Positions 17,324 to 27,358 of a stretch of DNA of 64,000 bases are shown here, piece by piece (position 1 is the stretch's first letter; each line of letters begins with the position of its first letter). This stretch comes from Mycobacterium stomatepiae (GTDB lineage: Bacteria; Actinomycetota; Actinomycetes; Mycobacteriales; Mycobacteriaceae): contig NZ_AP022587.1 of NCBI RefSeq assembly GCF_010731715.1, positions 1,488,001 through 1,552,000 on the forward strand, given 5' to 3'. The position numbers and the translations under genes are program-made. The notes under the pieces were generated by a model that worked only from the letters and a program-made list of their open reading frames with translations, was not told the origin of the DNA and did not search any database.

Positions 17324-18177
17324 TGTTGGCGTCTCGCCAATATTGTTGCAGTTGACTGGATTCCGCGAAGCTGCCGGCACCGTGCGCGTCGACCAGGATC
17401 GACAGCGCTTCGACGACCTGCTGGGCGGCATAGCCCAGCCGGGCGCGAAACTCCGCACGGGCGGCATAGCCGAATGTCCGCCCGTCGACGGCCGCGTCGT
17501 CGACGCTGGCAGCCATATCGAACGCGTGCAGCCGTGCCGTGGACAGGCGCATGGCGGCCTCGGCGATCCGTATCTGTAGGCCAACGGATTCGCGCTGCCG
17601 CGAAATCGTGGTGCCGGCAAGTCGTTTGGTCTGCGCGTTGTCCGCCACGAAACGCAGCGCCGCGCGGCCGACTCCCAGCAGCGGGGCCAGCAAGGGCACC
17701 ATCACCGCCACGACGGCGGGCAGCCGGTACATCGGTCCGTCGGCCGTCGGCGGTAGAGTTCCCTCGGCGATCGCGCCGAGGGATACCGCCCGATAGTCGG
17801 GAACGAAGACATCGTCCGCGACCCAGGTGTCACTGCCCGTTCCCCGCATACCGACAGTGCGGCCCGAACCGGGCGGCCATCGAGCTCGCCGACGCCCCCA
17901 GCACCACCAACCACGACGCGGAGGCGTCGGCCTCGCCCAGTGCCTCGCCCACCTCCAGCACCGTGCGCGCACCGACGGCGTAGCCGCCGAAGCGCTTGGG
18001 CGTCTGCAGCCGAAACATCCCGGCCTTGGTGAGGGCGGCGTCGACCGGGTCCGGTAGCCGGCGCAGTGATTCACCTGTTGCGGCGTGTTTAACCAAAACA
18101 GGTTGCAACGCGCGGGCTTGGGCGACAACTTCCTCGTGGGTGGGGATGTCGCGTGCCAGGGCACCGTGATTCATCAC
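17304..18177 (-). pseudogene. Acyl-CoA dehydrogenase-fold flavin monooxygenase, internally deleted
   Basis: Both ends belong to the HsaA-like branch of the acyl-CoA dehydrogenase fold. The N-terminal part reads FRLQTPKRFGGYAVGARTVLE and ASASWLVVLGASASSMAARF. The C-terminal part reads GMRGTGSDTWVADDVFVP, then LLGVGRAALRFV and AHGAGSFAESSQLQQYWRDAN. They lie in different frames and join near 17870-17890, where the beta-barrel domain of roughly 100 residues should be. The total of about 285 codons against the usual ~390 supports a deletion plus frameshift. Such enzymes hydroxylate phenolic or steroid intermediates using reduced flavin. It cannot fold normally. Confidence 0.8.
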
Positions 18178-18332
18178 AGCTGATCATTCGCTGGAAGCGG
18201 TGTCCATTTCCATGACCGGTTTGCTCCCAGGATAGAGTCTTCTACTCTCACCGAAACTCGTTGTGGACACGGTGACTAGCCTTGGCTTGACTGAACTTGG
18301 GGAATCCATGAGCTTCGATGAGCGGAGGAGTA

Positions 18333-19901
<1,569 letters not shown>

Positions 19902-19934
19902 CGCCGGCTGCATGATCCACGACGAAAGGGCGAA

Positions 19935-21191
19935 ATGAGCAGACCGTTCGAACCCATCAACACCGGCATCGCCGCTCACATCGGCAAGTACGCCGACGCG
20001 GTACGCATCCCCGCAGGCTCGGAGGTTATCTACACCTCCGGCACGCCCGGGCTGCGTCCCGACGGAACACTGCCGAAGGACTTCACCGAAGAGGCCACCC
20101 AGGCGTGGCGCAACGTCGAGGAGGCGCTGAACCGCGCCGGGGCCAGCTTGTCCGACGTCGTCAGCGTGCGGCAGTGGCTGACCGACGCGGCCGACATTCC
20201 GGCCTACTCGGCGGTGCGCTCGTCGGTGATCACACACGAGCCCGTCGTCTCCATGCTGGCGGTGATCCCGGCGCTGGTCTGGCCGAATATCCGGGTGGAA
20301 GTGGAAGTCACCGCGATCCGCAGACCGGCGATGTTATGCCTGCACTCGACCCGATATCGATTCTCCGCGAATGCAATCAGGGGCGACATGGGCGAGGTAG
20401 TCGACGCGAAGCGACGGGACGGCGCGATCGCGGTCCTGGGTGGCCCCACGACGGTCATCGACATCGGCGGCCGCAGGATCGTGATGGACCCGACCTTCGA
20501 CCCGCCCGGGCCGCACGACTACCTCGACAAACTGACCGGTCCGGCGGTCAGCGCCGAGGACTTGGGGCAGGTCGACGTGGTGCTGATCAGCCACGACCAG
20601 CATCCCGACAATCTGGACACCGCCGGCCGCCGGTTCGCCGAGGCAGCACCGTTGATCGTCACCAATCCCGGCGCCGCGGAACGGTTCGGGCCACCGGCGG
20701 TGGGGCTCAAACCGTGGCAGTCCTACTACTTGCCGGGCGGGCCCGGACGCGTTGCGGCACAAGCGGTTCCGGCTGTGCATGGTCCGGCCGACGGGATGCG
20801 CGACATGGAGGGCCACGTCAACTGCGAGGCGACCGGATTCGTGCTGTACGGACCCGGCCTGCCCACCATCTATCTCAGCGGGGATAACGCCTCGATGAGT
20901 GCGGTCGGTGAGGTGGCCGACCGGATCGGCGAGATCGACGTCGTGGTGCTGTTCGCGGGGGCCGCGAGCGTGCCGAGCAAGGAGCGCGGGCGCCCGCTGA
21001 CGCTGACCTCGGCCCGCGCAGCCGCGGCCGCCGAGATTCTGGGCGCCAAGGTGGTGATACCGGCCCACGTCGACGGCTGGGCCCACTTGACCGAGGGCCC
21101 GGCCGAGCTCGCGGCGGCATTCGACCAGGCGGGCGTCAAACGGTTGCTGCGCACCGCCCCGCACGGTGAATGGATCGACCTGAAGGACTAG
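19935..21191 (+). CDS. Fusion of RidA-like domain and metallo-beta-lactamase-fold domain
   Basis: A 418-aa open frame. Residues ~1-135 are RidA/YjgF-like (EVIYTSGTPGLRPDG, ALNRAGASLSDVVSVRQWL, PNIRVEVEVTAIRRP). Residues ~155-418 are a COG2220-type metallo-beta-lactamase fold (GGRRIVMDPTFDPPG, LISHDQHPDNLD, IYLSGDN, PAHVDGWAH). Between them MLCLHSTRYRFSANAIRGD has no domain character and an ATG (20388) begins MGEVVDAKRRDG, a natural MBL start. So this may be two genes joined by a small deletion or a genuine fusion. RidA proteins hydrolyse reactive enamines/imines; the MBL substrate is unknown. Confidence 0.8.
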   Translation: MSRPFEPINTGIAAHIGKYADAVRIPAGSEVIYTSGTPGLRPDGTLPKDFTEEATQAWRNVEEALNRAGASLSDVVSVRQWLTDAADIPAYSAVRSSVITHEPVVSMLAVIPALVWPNIRVEVEVTAIRRPAMLCLHSTRYRFSANAIRGDMGEVVDAKRRDGAIAVLGGPTTVIDIGGRRIVMDPTFDPPGPHDYLDKLTGPAVSAEDLGQVDVVLISHDQHPDNLDTAGRRFAEAAPLIVTNPGAAERFGPPAVGLKPWQSYYLPGGPGRVAAQAVPAVHGPADGMRDMEGHVNCEATGFVLYGPGLPTIYLSGDNASMSAVGEVADRIGEIDVVVLFAGAASVPSKERGRPLTLTSARAAAAAEILGAKVVIPAHVDGWAHLTEGPAELAAAFDQAGVKRLLRTAPHGEWIDLKD

Positions 21192-21199
21192 GTGCGGCG

Positions 21200-21490
21200 T
21201 TACACGTAGGGCAGGGTCGCGACCTCGACGGTCTCGGTCATGCTGAAGAGCAGGTTGCGGTGCTTGTCCTGCAGTGCGGTCGTCGCCTCGCCGACCGGTT
21301 TGCCGCACTGGGGGCAGGTCGTGGTGAACCGCGGCTGGTCGTGTTCGTCCGGCCAGAACCGGCGCGGTCCCACCTGCACTCCGGGGTCGTAGACGACTTG
21401 CTGATGCGGGGCCTCTTTGAGAATCCGGCCCACGGGATGCATTTGCGGACACTCGAGTTTCAGCGTGCCGATGCCTTCGTTGTTAACCAT
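21200..21490 (-). CDS. Small zinc-ribbon protein
   Basis: A 96-aa hydrophilic protein with a C-terminal CPQCG knuckle and an upstream CPQMHP that may supply the other metal ligands. No membrane segment. It lies 44 bp downstream of the MBL-fold gene on the same strand, so probably shares its transcript. Function unknown. Confidence 0.7.
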   Translation of the reverse strand: MVNNEGIGTLKLECPQMHPVGRILKEAPHQQVVYDPGVQVGPRRFWPDEHDQPRFTTTCPQCGKPVGEATTALQDKHRNLLFSMTETVEVATLPYV

Positions 21491-21534
21491 TGCTCGTCCC
21501 CGTCCTTAGTCGCGTCCGATGCTCATTGTTGTCC

Positions 21535-22374
21535 TCACGCGCTGGGCGTGAACGTGTAGGTCTCGCCGTGCGCCAAGTAGACGAACTTCGTCGTCGCCGA
21601 CGACGCCTCGGCGGCCTTCTTGAAGTCGTCGAGGCCCGAGAGGAACACCGAGAAGTCGTTGTAGTGGATCGGGATCGCGGTGCGCGGCTGGGTGATCTCG
21701 ACGGCCCGCACCGCCTGCTGGCCCGTCATCGTGACGACCGTGACCAGGAACGTCGTGCCACCGGTGTGGATCAGGCCGAGGTCGATGTCCGGGTAGCGGC
21801 GCGGAATGTCCTCGAGATCGTCGACGAGCATCGTGTCCCCGGTGATGTAGAGCCGGTAGAGCTGCTCGCCGTCGCGGCTGAAGTCGAGCAGGTGCCCGTT
21901 GACCGGCATCAGCAGCTCGTTGACCTCCTCTTCGGCGGAGTGCTTTCCCGGCATCGCGGTGATCGTCAGCGTCGCGTCGCCCTTGTGCACCCGCAGCGAT
22001 TCCCAGGTGTCCAGCGGGTAGCCCCGCTGGAAGCCGAGGCCCCCGAGCTTGTCCACCGCGTCGGCCGTCGACACGATCGGCAGTGTCTTGTCGAGCTCTC
22101 GGGCGGCGACGTCGTCGAAATGGTCGCCGTGGTAGTGGGACAACACGATCAGATCGATCGGTGGCAGGTCGGCGATCTGGCAGGCCGGCTCGACTTCGCG
22201 GCGCGCCCAAATGCCATGGCCCAGAAAGACATGCTCGCCCTTGTGCAGGAAGGCCGGATCGGTCAGCACCGTCAGGCCGCCGAAGCGGATCAGGGTGGTG
22301 GCGTTGCCGATGAAGTAAACCTCGCCCTCGGTGAAATCCGCTGTCCCCGTGCTGGTTAGCTCTAAGGAAGTCAT
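21535..22374 (-). CDS. MBL-fold metal-dependent hydrolase (UlaG-like)
   Basis: A 279-aa metallo-beta-lactamase-fold protein with the complete zinc motif LSHYHGDHFD, further ligand regions PGKHSAEEE and ITGDT, and PIHYNDF near the end. The group includes lactonases and phosphodiesterases. Intact, with no signal peptide. The upstream 130 bp to the TetR stop (22375-22505) hold no gene. Confidence 0.88.
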   Translation of the reverse strand: MTSLELTSTGTADFTEGEVYFIGNATTLIRFGGLTVLTDPAFLHKGEHVFLGHGIWARREVEPACQIADLPPIDLIVLSHYHGDHFDDVAARELDKTLPIVSTADAVDKLGGLGFQRGYPLDTWESLRVHKGDATLTITAMPGKHSAEEEVNELLMPVNGHLLDFSRDGEQLYRLYITGDTMLVDDLEDIPRRYPDIDLGLIHTGGTTFLVTVVTMTGQQAVRAVEITQPRTAIPIHYNDFSVFLSGLDDFKKAAEASSATTKFVYLAHGETYTFTPSA

Positions 22375-22505
22375 GGTGTGCTCTCCGGCCTCCGGTATGG
22401 CTTCGTTCAGTCTGGACCGGATCGCGCGGGCGTGCCAGGGGTGAAATGGCGCTCTAATCCGAGGACCGGGCGTGGACCCAGGCCGTTATCGGCCGGCGCT
22501 GCGCC

Positions 22506-23114
22506 TCATGAACCACTCTGATTGGACAGTGCGGGCAGCACGAGAGTGTCGGTGACCTGTCGCAGGAACTTCGCGTCGACGGTTTGCCCGTTCAGCACTC
22601 GTAGCAGGCTCATCGCGGTCAGGACGTTGGCGACCAGGGACCAGTCGCGGTCGGCGGGGATCTCCCCGCGGGCCACGGCGCGGGCCAGAACAATCGAGAT
22701 CTGACGTCCGCCCCGCAGCAGCATCAAATCGTCGAGGGCCGTGGCGAGTTGGGGATCGCGGGTGGCTTCCAGCGCGACGCGCAGCAACAGGTCGTTGGTG
22801 ATCAACCCTTCGTCGTGGCTGACGGCGCGGTCGATCAGGGTGTCGATGTCGCCGGTCAAACTTCCGGTGTCAGGGGCGTCGTCGGTGCGCAGGTCGGGTC
22901 GCCAGTAGACGAGGACATCGGTGATCAACGCCGCCTTCGACGACCACCGCCGGTAGATCGCGGCCTTGCCGACGCCGGCGCGCGCGGCGATGTCGTCCAT
23001 GTTGGTGGCGTCGTAACCGTTCTCGGTCAGCGCGGCAAGGGCGGCGTTGAGAATCGCGATATCCAGCGATCGGTCGAGCTTGCCAGCGGTGCGTTGGCGA
23101 AGCTTCGGTTCCAT
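22506..23114 (-). CDS. TetR-family regulator beside mmpL
   Basis: About 202 aa. HTH MDDIAARAGVGKAAIYRRWSSK; TetR_C-type effector domain with FLRQVTDTLVLPAL at the end. The ATG at 23114 (MEPKLRQRT) is chosen because the earlier residues are not TetR-like. It follows mmpS-mmpL on the same strand with a 53-bp gap, so it may be cotranscribed and act as the local feedback repressor of the transporter, as TetR regulators beside mycobacterial MmpL pumps often do. Confidence 0.88.
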   Translation of the reverse strand: MEPKLRQRTAGKLDRSLDIAILNAALAALTENGYDATNMDDIAARAGVGKAAIYRRWSSKAALITDVLVYWRPDLRTDDAPDTGSLTGDIDTLIDRAVSHDEGLITNDLLLRVALEATRDPQLATALDDLMLLRGGRQISIVLARAVARGEIPADRDWSLVANVLTAMSLLRVLNGQTVDAKFLRQVTDTLVLPALSNQSGS

Positions 23115-23167
23115 CTCACTCGTATGCCCGATACCTGCCTGGGTGTCACGCTTACCCACGCGGACCA

Positions 23168-26023
23168 CTACACCGTTGTCAGTTGCCGGACGGGTGCGGT
23201 GTCGCTCTCGGGTTCTGCGGCAGGCTTACGCATCTTGAAGGTATCCAGCGGCCACCAGAACCAGCGGCCCAGCGCGGCCGCGATCGCCGGCGTCATGAAG
23301 GCCCGGACGATGAACGTGTCGACCAGCAGGCCCATCCCGATCGCGGTGCCGAACTGCCCGATCACCACCAGGTCGCTGACGATCATCGACGCCATCGTGG
23401 CCGCGAAGATCAGGCCGGCCGCGGTGACCACCCGGCCCGACGCGCCCATGCCCCGGATGATGCCAGTGTTGAGGCCCGCCGGGATCTCCTCCTTCAGCCG
23501 GGAAACGAGCAGCAGGTTGTAGTCGGACCCGACGGCCAACAAGATGATGACCGTCAGCGGGAGCACGATCCATTGCAGGCCGATCCCAAGGATGTCCTGC
23601 CAGAGCAGCACGGACAGACCGCAGGCGGTGCCCAGCGACGCCAGCACCGTACCGACGATCACCAGGGATGCCACCAGGCTCCGGGTGATCAGCAGCATGA
23701 TCGAGAAGATCAGGATCAGCGTCGCGATGCCGGCGATCGTCAGGTCGATCTTCACGCCGTCCTGCATGTCGCTGTACATCGAGGCGGTGCCGGCCAGCGA
23801 CACCTTCGCGGACTCCAGCGGAGTTCCCTTGATCGCGTCGGCGACCGCCTGCTTGATGCCTTGGACGTGCCGGATGCCGTCCACCGAGGCGGGGTCGCCC
23901 TGGTGGGTGATGATGAACCGCACCCCCTTACCGTCGGGCGAGACGAACATCTTCAGGCCGCGCTTGAAGTCGGGGTTTTTGAAGACTTCGGGCGGCAGAT
24001 AGAAGCTGTCGTCGTTCTTGGCCTCGTCGAAGTAGTTGCCCATCATCGTCGAGCCTTCGGCGTTTTCTTGCATGTGCTGCTGAATGCCCGCCATCGAGCT
24101 GTGGGTGGACAGCATGTAGTCGCGCATTCTCTGCATCGACTCGATGGTCTTCGGAAAATCAGCGAGCAGTTGCGGCATCAACGTATCGAGCTTGTCGATG
24201 TCCTTGGTTGTTTTCCCGATGTCGTCGGCCATCAGGTCGATGTCGTCGAGCGTGTCGAAGATCGACCGCAGAGACCAGCACACCGGGATGTCGAAGCAGT
24301 GCTTCTCCCAATAGAAATAGGAGCGAATCGGGCGCCAGGTGTCTTCGAAATCGGCGACGTGCTGGCGCACCCCCTCGATGTCGGACTGCAATACGTGCAT
24401 ATCGGCAGTCATCTCGTGGGTGGTATCGGTCATCTGCTTCATGACGCCATACATGTGTTGCATGACGGCGATCGTTCTGCCCATCTCGTCGGCCTGCTCG
24501 AGCATCGACGCCATGCTGTCGTTCATGAATTTCGCGGTCTGCAGGGTGCTGGAACTGTTCATGGCGATCACGAACGGGATCGAGCTGTGCTCGATCGGCG
24601 CGCCCAGCGGTCGGGTGATGGTTTGCACCCGCCCGATGCCGCGTTCATGGAAGACGCTCTTGGCGATTCGGTCGATGATCAGCATGTCCGCCGGATCGCG
24701 CAGATCATGGTCGGCCTCGACCATCAGCAATTCGGGGTTCATGCGCGCCGGGGTGAAATGCCGCTCGGCCGCCGTCTGCGCGACGTTGGCCGCGATGTCC
24801 GGCGGGGTGAACTTCTTGTCGTTGTAGGTCGGGACATAGGTGGTCAGGCTGACGAAACCGATCACGGCGATAAAGAACGTCACGACGATGATCGGTACTG
24901 GCCACCTCGTCACCATGGTGCCGACTTTGCGCCAACCCCGTTCCGACACTTTACGTTTCGGATCGAAGAAGCCGAATCTGGACGCGACCGCGAGTAACGC
25001 GGGAGCCAGCGTCAGGCCCGCCAGCATCGTCACCACCAAGGCGATGGCGCACGGGATGCCCATCGTCTGGAAGTACGGAAGCTTGGTCGCGGTCAGGCAC
25101 AGGCAGGCGCCGACGATCGTCAGACCCGATCCCAGGATGATGTGCACGACGCCGTTGTAGGCGCTGTAGTACGCCTGCTCTTTATCTTCGCCGCGGGATC
25201 GGGCTTCGTGATAGCGGCCCAACAGGAAGATGAAATAGTCGGTTCCCGTGGCGATGGTCAGCATCGTGACCATGCTGACGGCGTACGGGGTCAGACCGAT
25301 GATGTCCAGATTGCCGGCGGTCGCCACGATGCCTTCCGCGGCATAGAGCTCGAAGCGCACCAGGATCAACGCCAGGATCGCGTTCTTGAGCGAACGGTAG
25401 ATGATCAGCAGCATCACGAAGATGACGCCGATCGTGACCAGCGTCATCAGTTCCATGCTGTTGTGCGCGGCGATCAGCGTGTCGGTATTGAGCGCGGTGT
25501 TGCCGGCCACGTAGGCCTTGACCCCCGGCGGGGGCGGCACGCTCTTGACGATCTTGCGGACCTCGGCGACCGACGCGTGGGCGGGAGTGGTGCCCTGGGC
25601 GCCGTCGAGGAAGACCTGCACGTACGCGGCCTTGCCGTCCGGGCTCTGGGAGCCGGCGGCGGTCAGCGGGTCGCTCCAGAAATCCTGGAGGAACTGGACG
25701 TGCTTGCTGGCCTTGAGCTTGGCGACGATCTGGTTGTAGAAGAGGTGCGCGCTGTCGCCGAGCTTGTCGTCGCCTTCCAACACGACCATCGCCGAGGAGT
25801 CGGTGTCGAACTCCTGGAACTTGTGGCCGATGTTCATCATGTGTTTGAAGGCCGTCGCGTCCCGCGGAGTCATGGGCACCGAGTGCTTGCCCGCCACCTC
25901 GCCGAGCCCCGGGGTGAACAGCGTGGTTCCGAGCGCGACCAGAAGCCAGAACAGGATGATCGGCACCGCCATGACGCGGATCAGGCGGGCGATGCGGGAG
26001 CGAGAGCCGGGCTCGTTACTCAT
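23168..26023 (-). CDS. MmpL-family RND transporter
   Basis: A 951-aa RND protein of the mycobacterial MmpL group. Two membrane halves each start with one helix, a large porter domain, then five or more helices. Proton-relay motifs GTDYFIFLLGRYHEAR (first half) and GSDYNLLLVSRLKEE (second half) are intact. The second porter domain holds a long coiled-coil-like stretch rich in Met/Asp (about residues 430-680) with two Cys (HCFDIPVCWS). MmpL proteins export lipids, siderophores or drugs. The ATG at 26023 overlaps the mmpS stop by 4 bp. Confidence 0.95.
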   Translation of the reverse strand: MSNEPGSRSRIARLIRVMAVPIILFWLLVALGTTLFTPGLGEVAGKHSVPMTPRDATAFKHMMNIGHKFQEFDTDSSAMVVLEGDDKLGDSAHLFYNQIVAKLKASKHVQFLQDFWSDPLTAAGSQSPDGKAAYVQVFLDGAQGTTPAHASVAEVRKIVKSVPPPPGVKAYVAGNTALNTDTLIAAHNSMELMTLVTIGVIFVMLLIIYRSLKNAILALILVRFELYAAEGIVATAGNLDIIGLTPYAVSMVTMLTIATGTDYFIFLLGRYHEARSRGEDKEQAYYSAYNGVVHIILGSGLTIVGACLCLTATKLPYFQTMGIPCAIALVVTMLAGLTLAPALLAVASRFGFFDPKRKVSERGWRKVGTMVTRWPVPIIVVTFFIAVIGFVSLTTYVPTYNDKKFTPPDIAANVAQTAAERHFTPARMNPELLMVEADHDLRDPADMLIIDRIAKSVFHERGIGRVQTITRPLGAPIEHSSIPFVIAMNSSSTLQTAKFMNDSMASMLEQADEMGRTIAVMQHMYGVMKQMTDTTHEMTADMHVLQSDIEGVRQHVADFEDTWRPIRSYFYWEKHCFDIPVCWSLRSIFDTLDDIDLMADDIGKTTKDIDKLDTLMPQLLADFPKTIESMQRMRDYMLSTHSSMAGIQQHMQENAEGSTMMGNYFDEAKNDDSFYLPPEVFKNPDFKRGLKMFVSPDGKGVRFIITHQGDPASVDGIRHVQGIKQAVADAIKGTPLESAKVSLAGTASMYSDMQDGVKIDLTIAGIATLILIFSIMLLITRSLVASLVIVGTVLASLGTACGLSVLLWQDILGIGLQWIVLPLTVIILLAVGSDYNLLLVSRLKEEIPAGLNTGIIRGMGASGRVVTAAGLIFAATMASMIVSDLVVIGQFGTAIGMGLLVDTFIVRAFMTPAIAAALGRWFWWPLDTFKMRKPAAEPESDTAPVRQLTTV

Positions 26024-26457
26024 ACGGATTTCACCAAGCAGTAGATGAACGGTTGGTATTCGTCGAGACTGCGGTCGTCGCGGACTTGGCCGTCGACGAT
26101 GACCCGGCATCGGATGTGGCGCATGCCGGTGTCGCCCTGGGCGACGATGTTGGCCGACATCGACGGCAACGTCGTCACGATGGTGTACGACCAGGGCAGC
26201 GGTGCGTTTTCGACGAGGTGGGGTTGCCCGTTTTCATCGAGGTAGTTGACGCTGACGCTGCCGCCGCCCGAGGGAGCCGTGACCTCGTAGGTGATGTGCT
26301 TGGGATTGAACGGCTTCGTCTCGGCATTCACATCACCGCGCGCGACGGCGGTGTTGGCACCGAAAGTGGCACGCACGCGAAGCACCACATATCCGCCGAG
26401 CGCGACGACGACGACAAGAAGTAGCGGTATCCACGCCTTCTTGAACCATCGATACAC
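26020..26457 (-). CDS. MmpS-family accessory protein
   Basis: A 145-aa MmpS: one N-terminal membrane helix (AWIPLLLVVVVALGGYVV) and a periplasmic beta-sandwich (ITYEVTAPSGGGSVSVNYLD, CRVIVDGQVRDD, two Cys). It partners MmpL in export. The GTG at 26457 is the start: a strong GAGGAGGGG ribosome site lies just upstream, while the frame extension to 26508 has no such site. First gene of mmpS-mmpL-tetR. Confidence 0.93.
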   Translation of the reverse strand: MYRWFKKAWIPLLLVVVVALGGYVVLRVRATFGANTAVARGDVNAETKPFNPKHITYEVTAPSGGGSVSVNYLDENGQPHLVENAPLPWSYTIVTTLPSMSANIVAQGDTGMRHIRCRVIVDGQVRDDRSLDEYQPFIYCLVKSV

Positions 26458-26750
26458 CCGTATCCCCTCCTCTGACGGCCACCGCCGAGCGCCCGCGACA
26501 CCAAACATGTGTTGTCGGCACCCGCGTCGAGGTTGACGTGCCGGACCGCACCCGCCAACGGAACTGAAGTTCCACAGCTGGGTAGTTCAGAACTGTACAG
26601 CATTGGAGAGAGGTCCGCCGAGACGGGCCGTCCCCGCCTGGCGGGGGTAGCTTTGCTGCCCGCGGCTTGAATCCCTTGGATACCGGGATATTTGGGGGTG
26701 ATGGGCCGGCTGACGGCCAGGCCTGCGATTTAAATGCAGGTCAGATTGTG
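26458..26750. other. Intergenic region upstream of mmpS
   Basis: No gene seen. It should hold the mmpS promoter. A short GC hairpin (CCCCG-CCTGG-CGGGG) lies near 26633-26648; it has no T-run and its role is unclear. Confidence 0.5.
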
Positions 26751-26822
26751 TGGTCCCGGCTGGGATCGAACCAGCGACCTTCCGCGTGTGAAGCGGACGC
26801 TCTTCCACTGAGCCACGGGACC
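26751..26822 (-). tRNA. tRNA-Val(CAC)
   Basis: Cloverleaf reads on the minus strand: acceptor GGTCCCG/CGGGACC, D-arm GCTC...GAGC, anticodon stem TCCGC/GCGGA with loop TTCACAC giving anticodon CAC, T-arm GCTGG-TTCGATC-CCAGC. CCA is not encoded. Confidence 0.95.
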
Positions 26823-27003
26823 GGCGCCGAGAGGCGAACGACGTCGAAGACTAGCACGAACGGTCGGCTACCAGCACATGACTTATCCGCCCCCGGGGGT
26901 GTCGCGATAGCCTAGAGCGACAACGCGCCGAGAGATTTGTGCGTGCCCGCTCGGGTGGACTATCGTCGTTCTTCGCACCGGGCGACGATCTCGCTCGTTG
27001 CGC

Positions 27004-27076
27004 GCGGATGTAGCGCAGTTGGTAGCGCATCACCTTGCCAAGGTGAGGGTCGCGGGTTCGAATCCCGTCATCCGCT
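27004..27076 (+). tRNA. tRNA-Gly(GCC)
   Basis: Acceptor GCGGATG pairs CATCCGC; the anticodon loop TTGCCAA gives GCC; T-arm GCGGG-TTCGAAT-CCCGT. First of three closely spaced tRNA genes on the plus strand. Confidence 0.95.
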
Positions 27077-27104
27077 CGAAGGTGCAAGAGGCATCAACCC
27101 CAGC

Positions 27105-27175
27105 GGTGGAGTGGCCGAGTGGTGAGGCAACGGCCTGCAAAGCCGTGCACACGGGTTCGATTCCCGTCTCCACCT
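27105..27175 (+). tRNA. tRNA-Cys(GCA)
   Basis: Acceptor GGTGGAG pairs CTCCACC; anticodon loop CTGCAAA gives GCA; T-arm ACGGG-TTCGATT-CCCGT. It lies 28 bp after tRNA-Gly. Confidence 0.95.
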
Positions 27176-27191
27176 CCATATATTTCTCCCA

Positions 27192-27266
27192 GCGCGATTA
27201 GCTCAGCGGGAGAGCGCTTCCCTGACACGGAAGAGGTCACTGGTTCAATCCCAGTATCGCGCACCA
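27192..27266 (+). tRNA. tRNA-Val(GAC), integration target
   Basis: Acceptor GCGCGAT pairs ATCGCGC, anticodon loop CTGACAC gives GAC, and CCA is encoded. The 3' part from 27243 onward is duplicated at 44893, so this gene is the attachment site of the 17.7-kb element and its 3' end may have been supplied by the element while keeping the tRNA functional. Confidence 0.95.
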
Positions 27267-27278
27267 GAGTTCTTGCAG
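27243..27278 (+). repeat. attL: left 36-bp direct repeat
   Basis: It starts inside the T-arm of tRNA-Val(GAC), runs through the encoded CCA and continues 12 bp beyond. It matches 44893-44928 except at 27267 (g here, c at 44917). The single mismatch, right after CCA, may mark which side of crossover each copy came from. Confidence 0.92.
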
Positions 27279-27313
27279 GTAACCAGCTGTGCCTAGCCGG
27301 GCTAACTAGCACT

Positions 27314-27333
27314 CATGCAATAACCATGCAATA
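27314..27333 (+). repeat. Integrase arm-type sites, left end
   Basis: Two direct copies of CATGCAATA at 27314-27322 and 27325-27333, 11 bp apart. The same word with the same 11-bp period occurs at the right end. Tyrosine integrases of this class bind short repeated arm sites flanking the core, so these are probably the P-arm sites. Confidence 0.75.
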
Positions 27334-27358
27334 GCCGAATGGCTCGAACGATTCTTCC

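Noticed and set aside
23183..24997. A 604-codon open frame on the plus strand
   Set aside because: It is antisense to the intact mmpL gene, has His/Arg/Asp-rich composition typical of mirror frames in high-GC DNA, and shows no domain.
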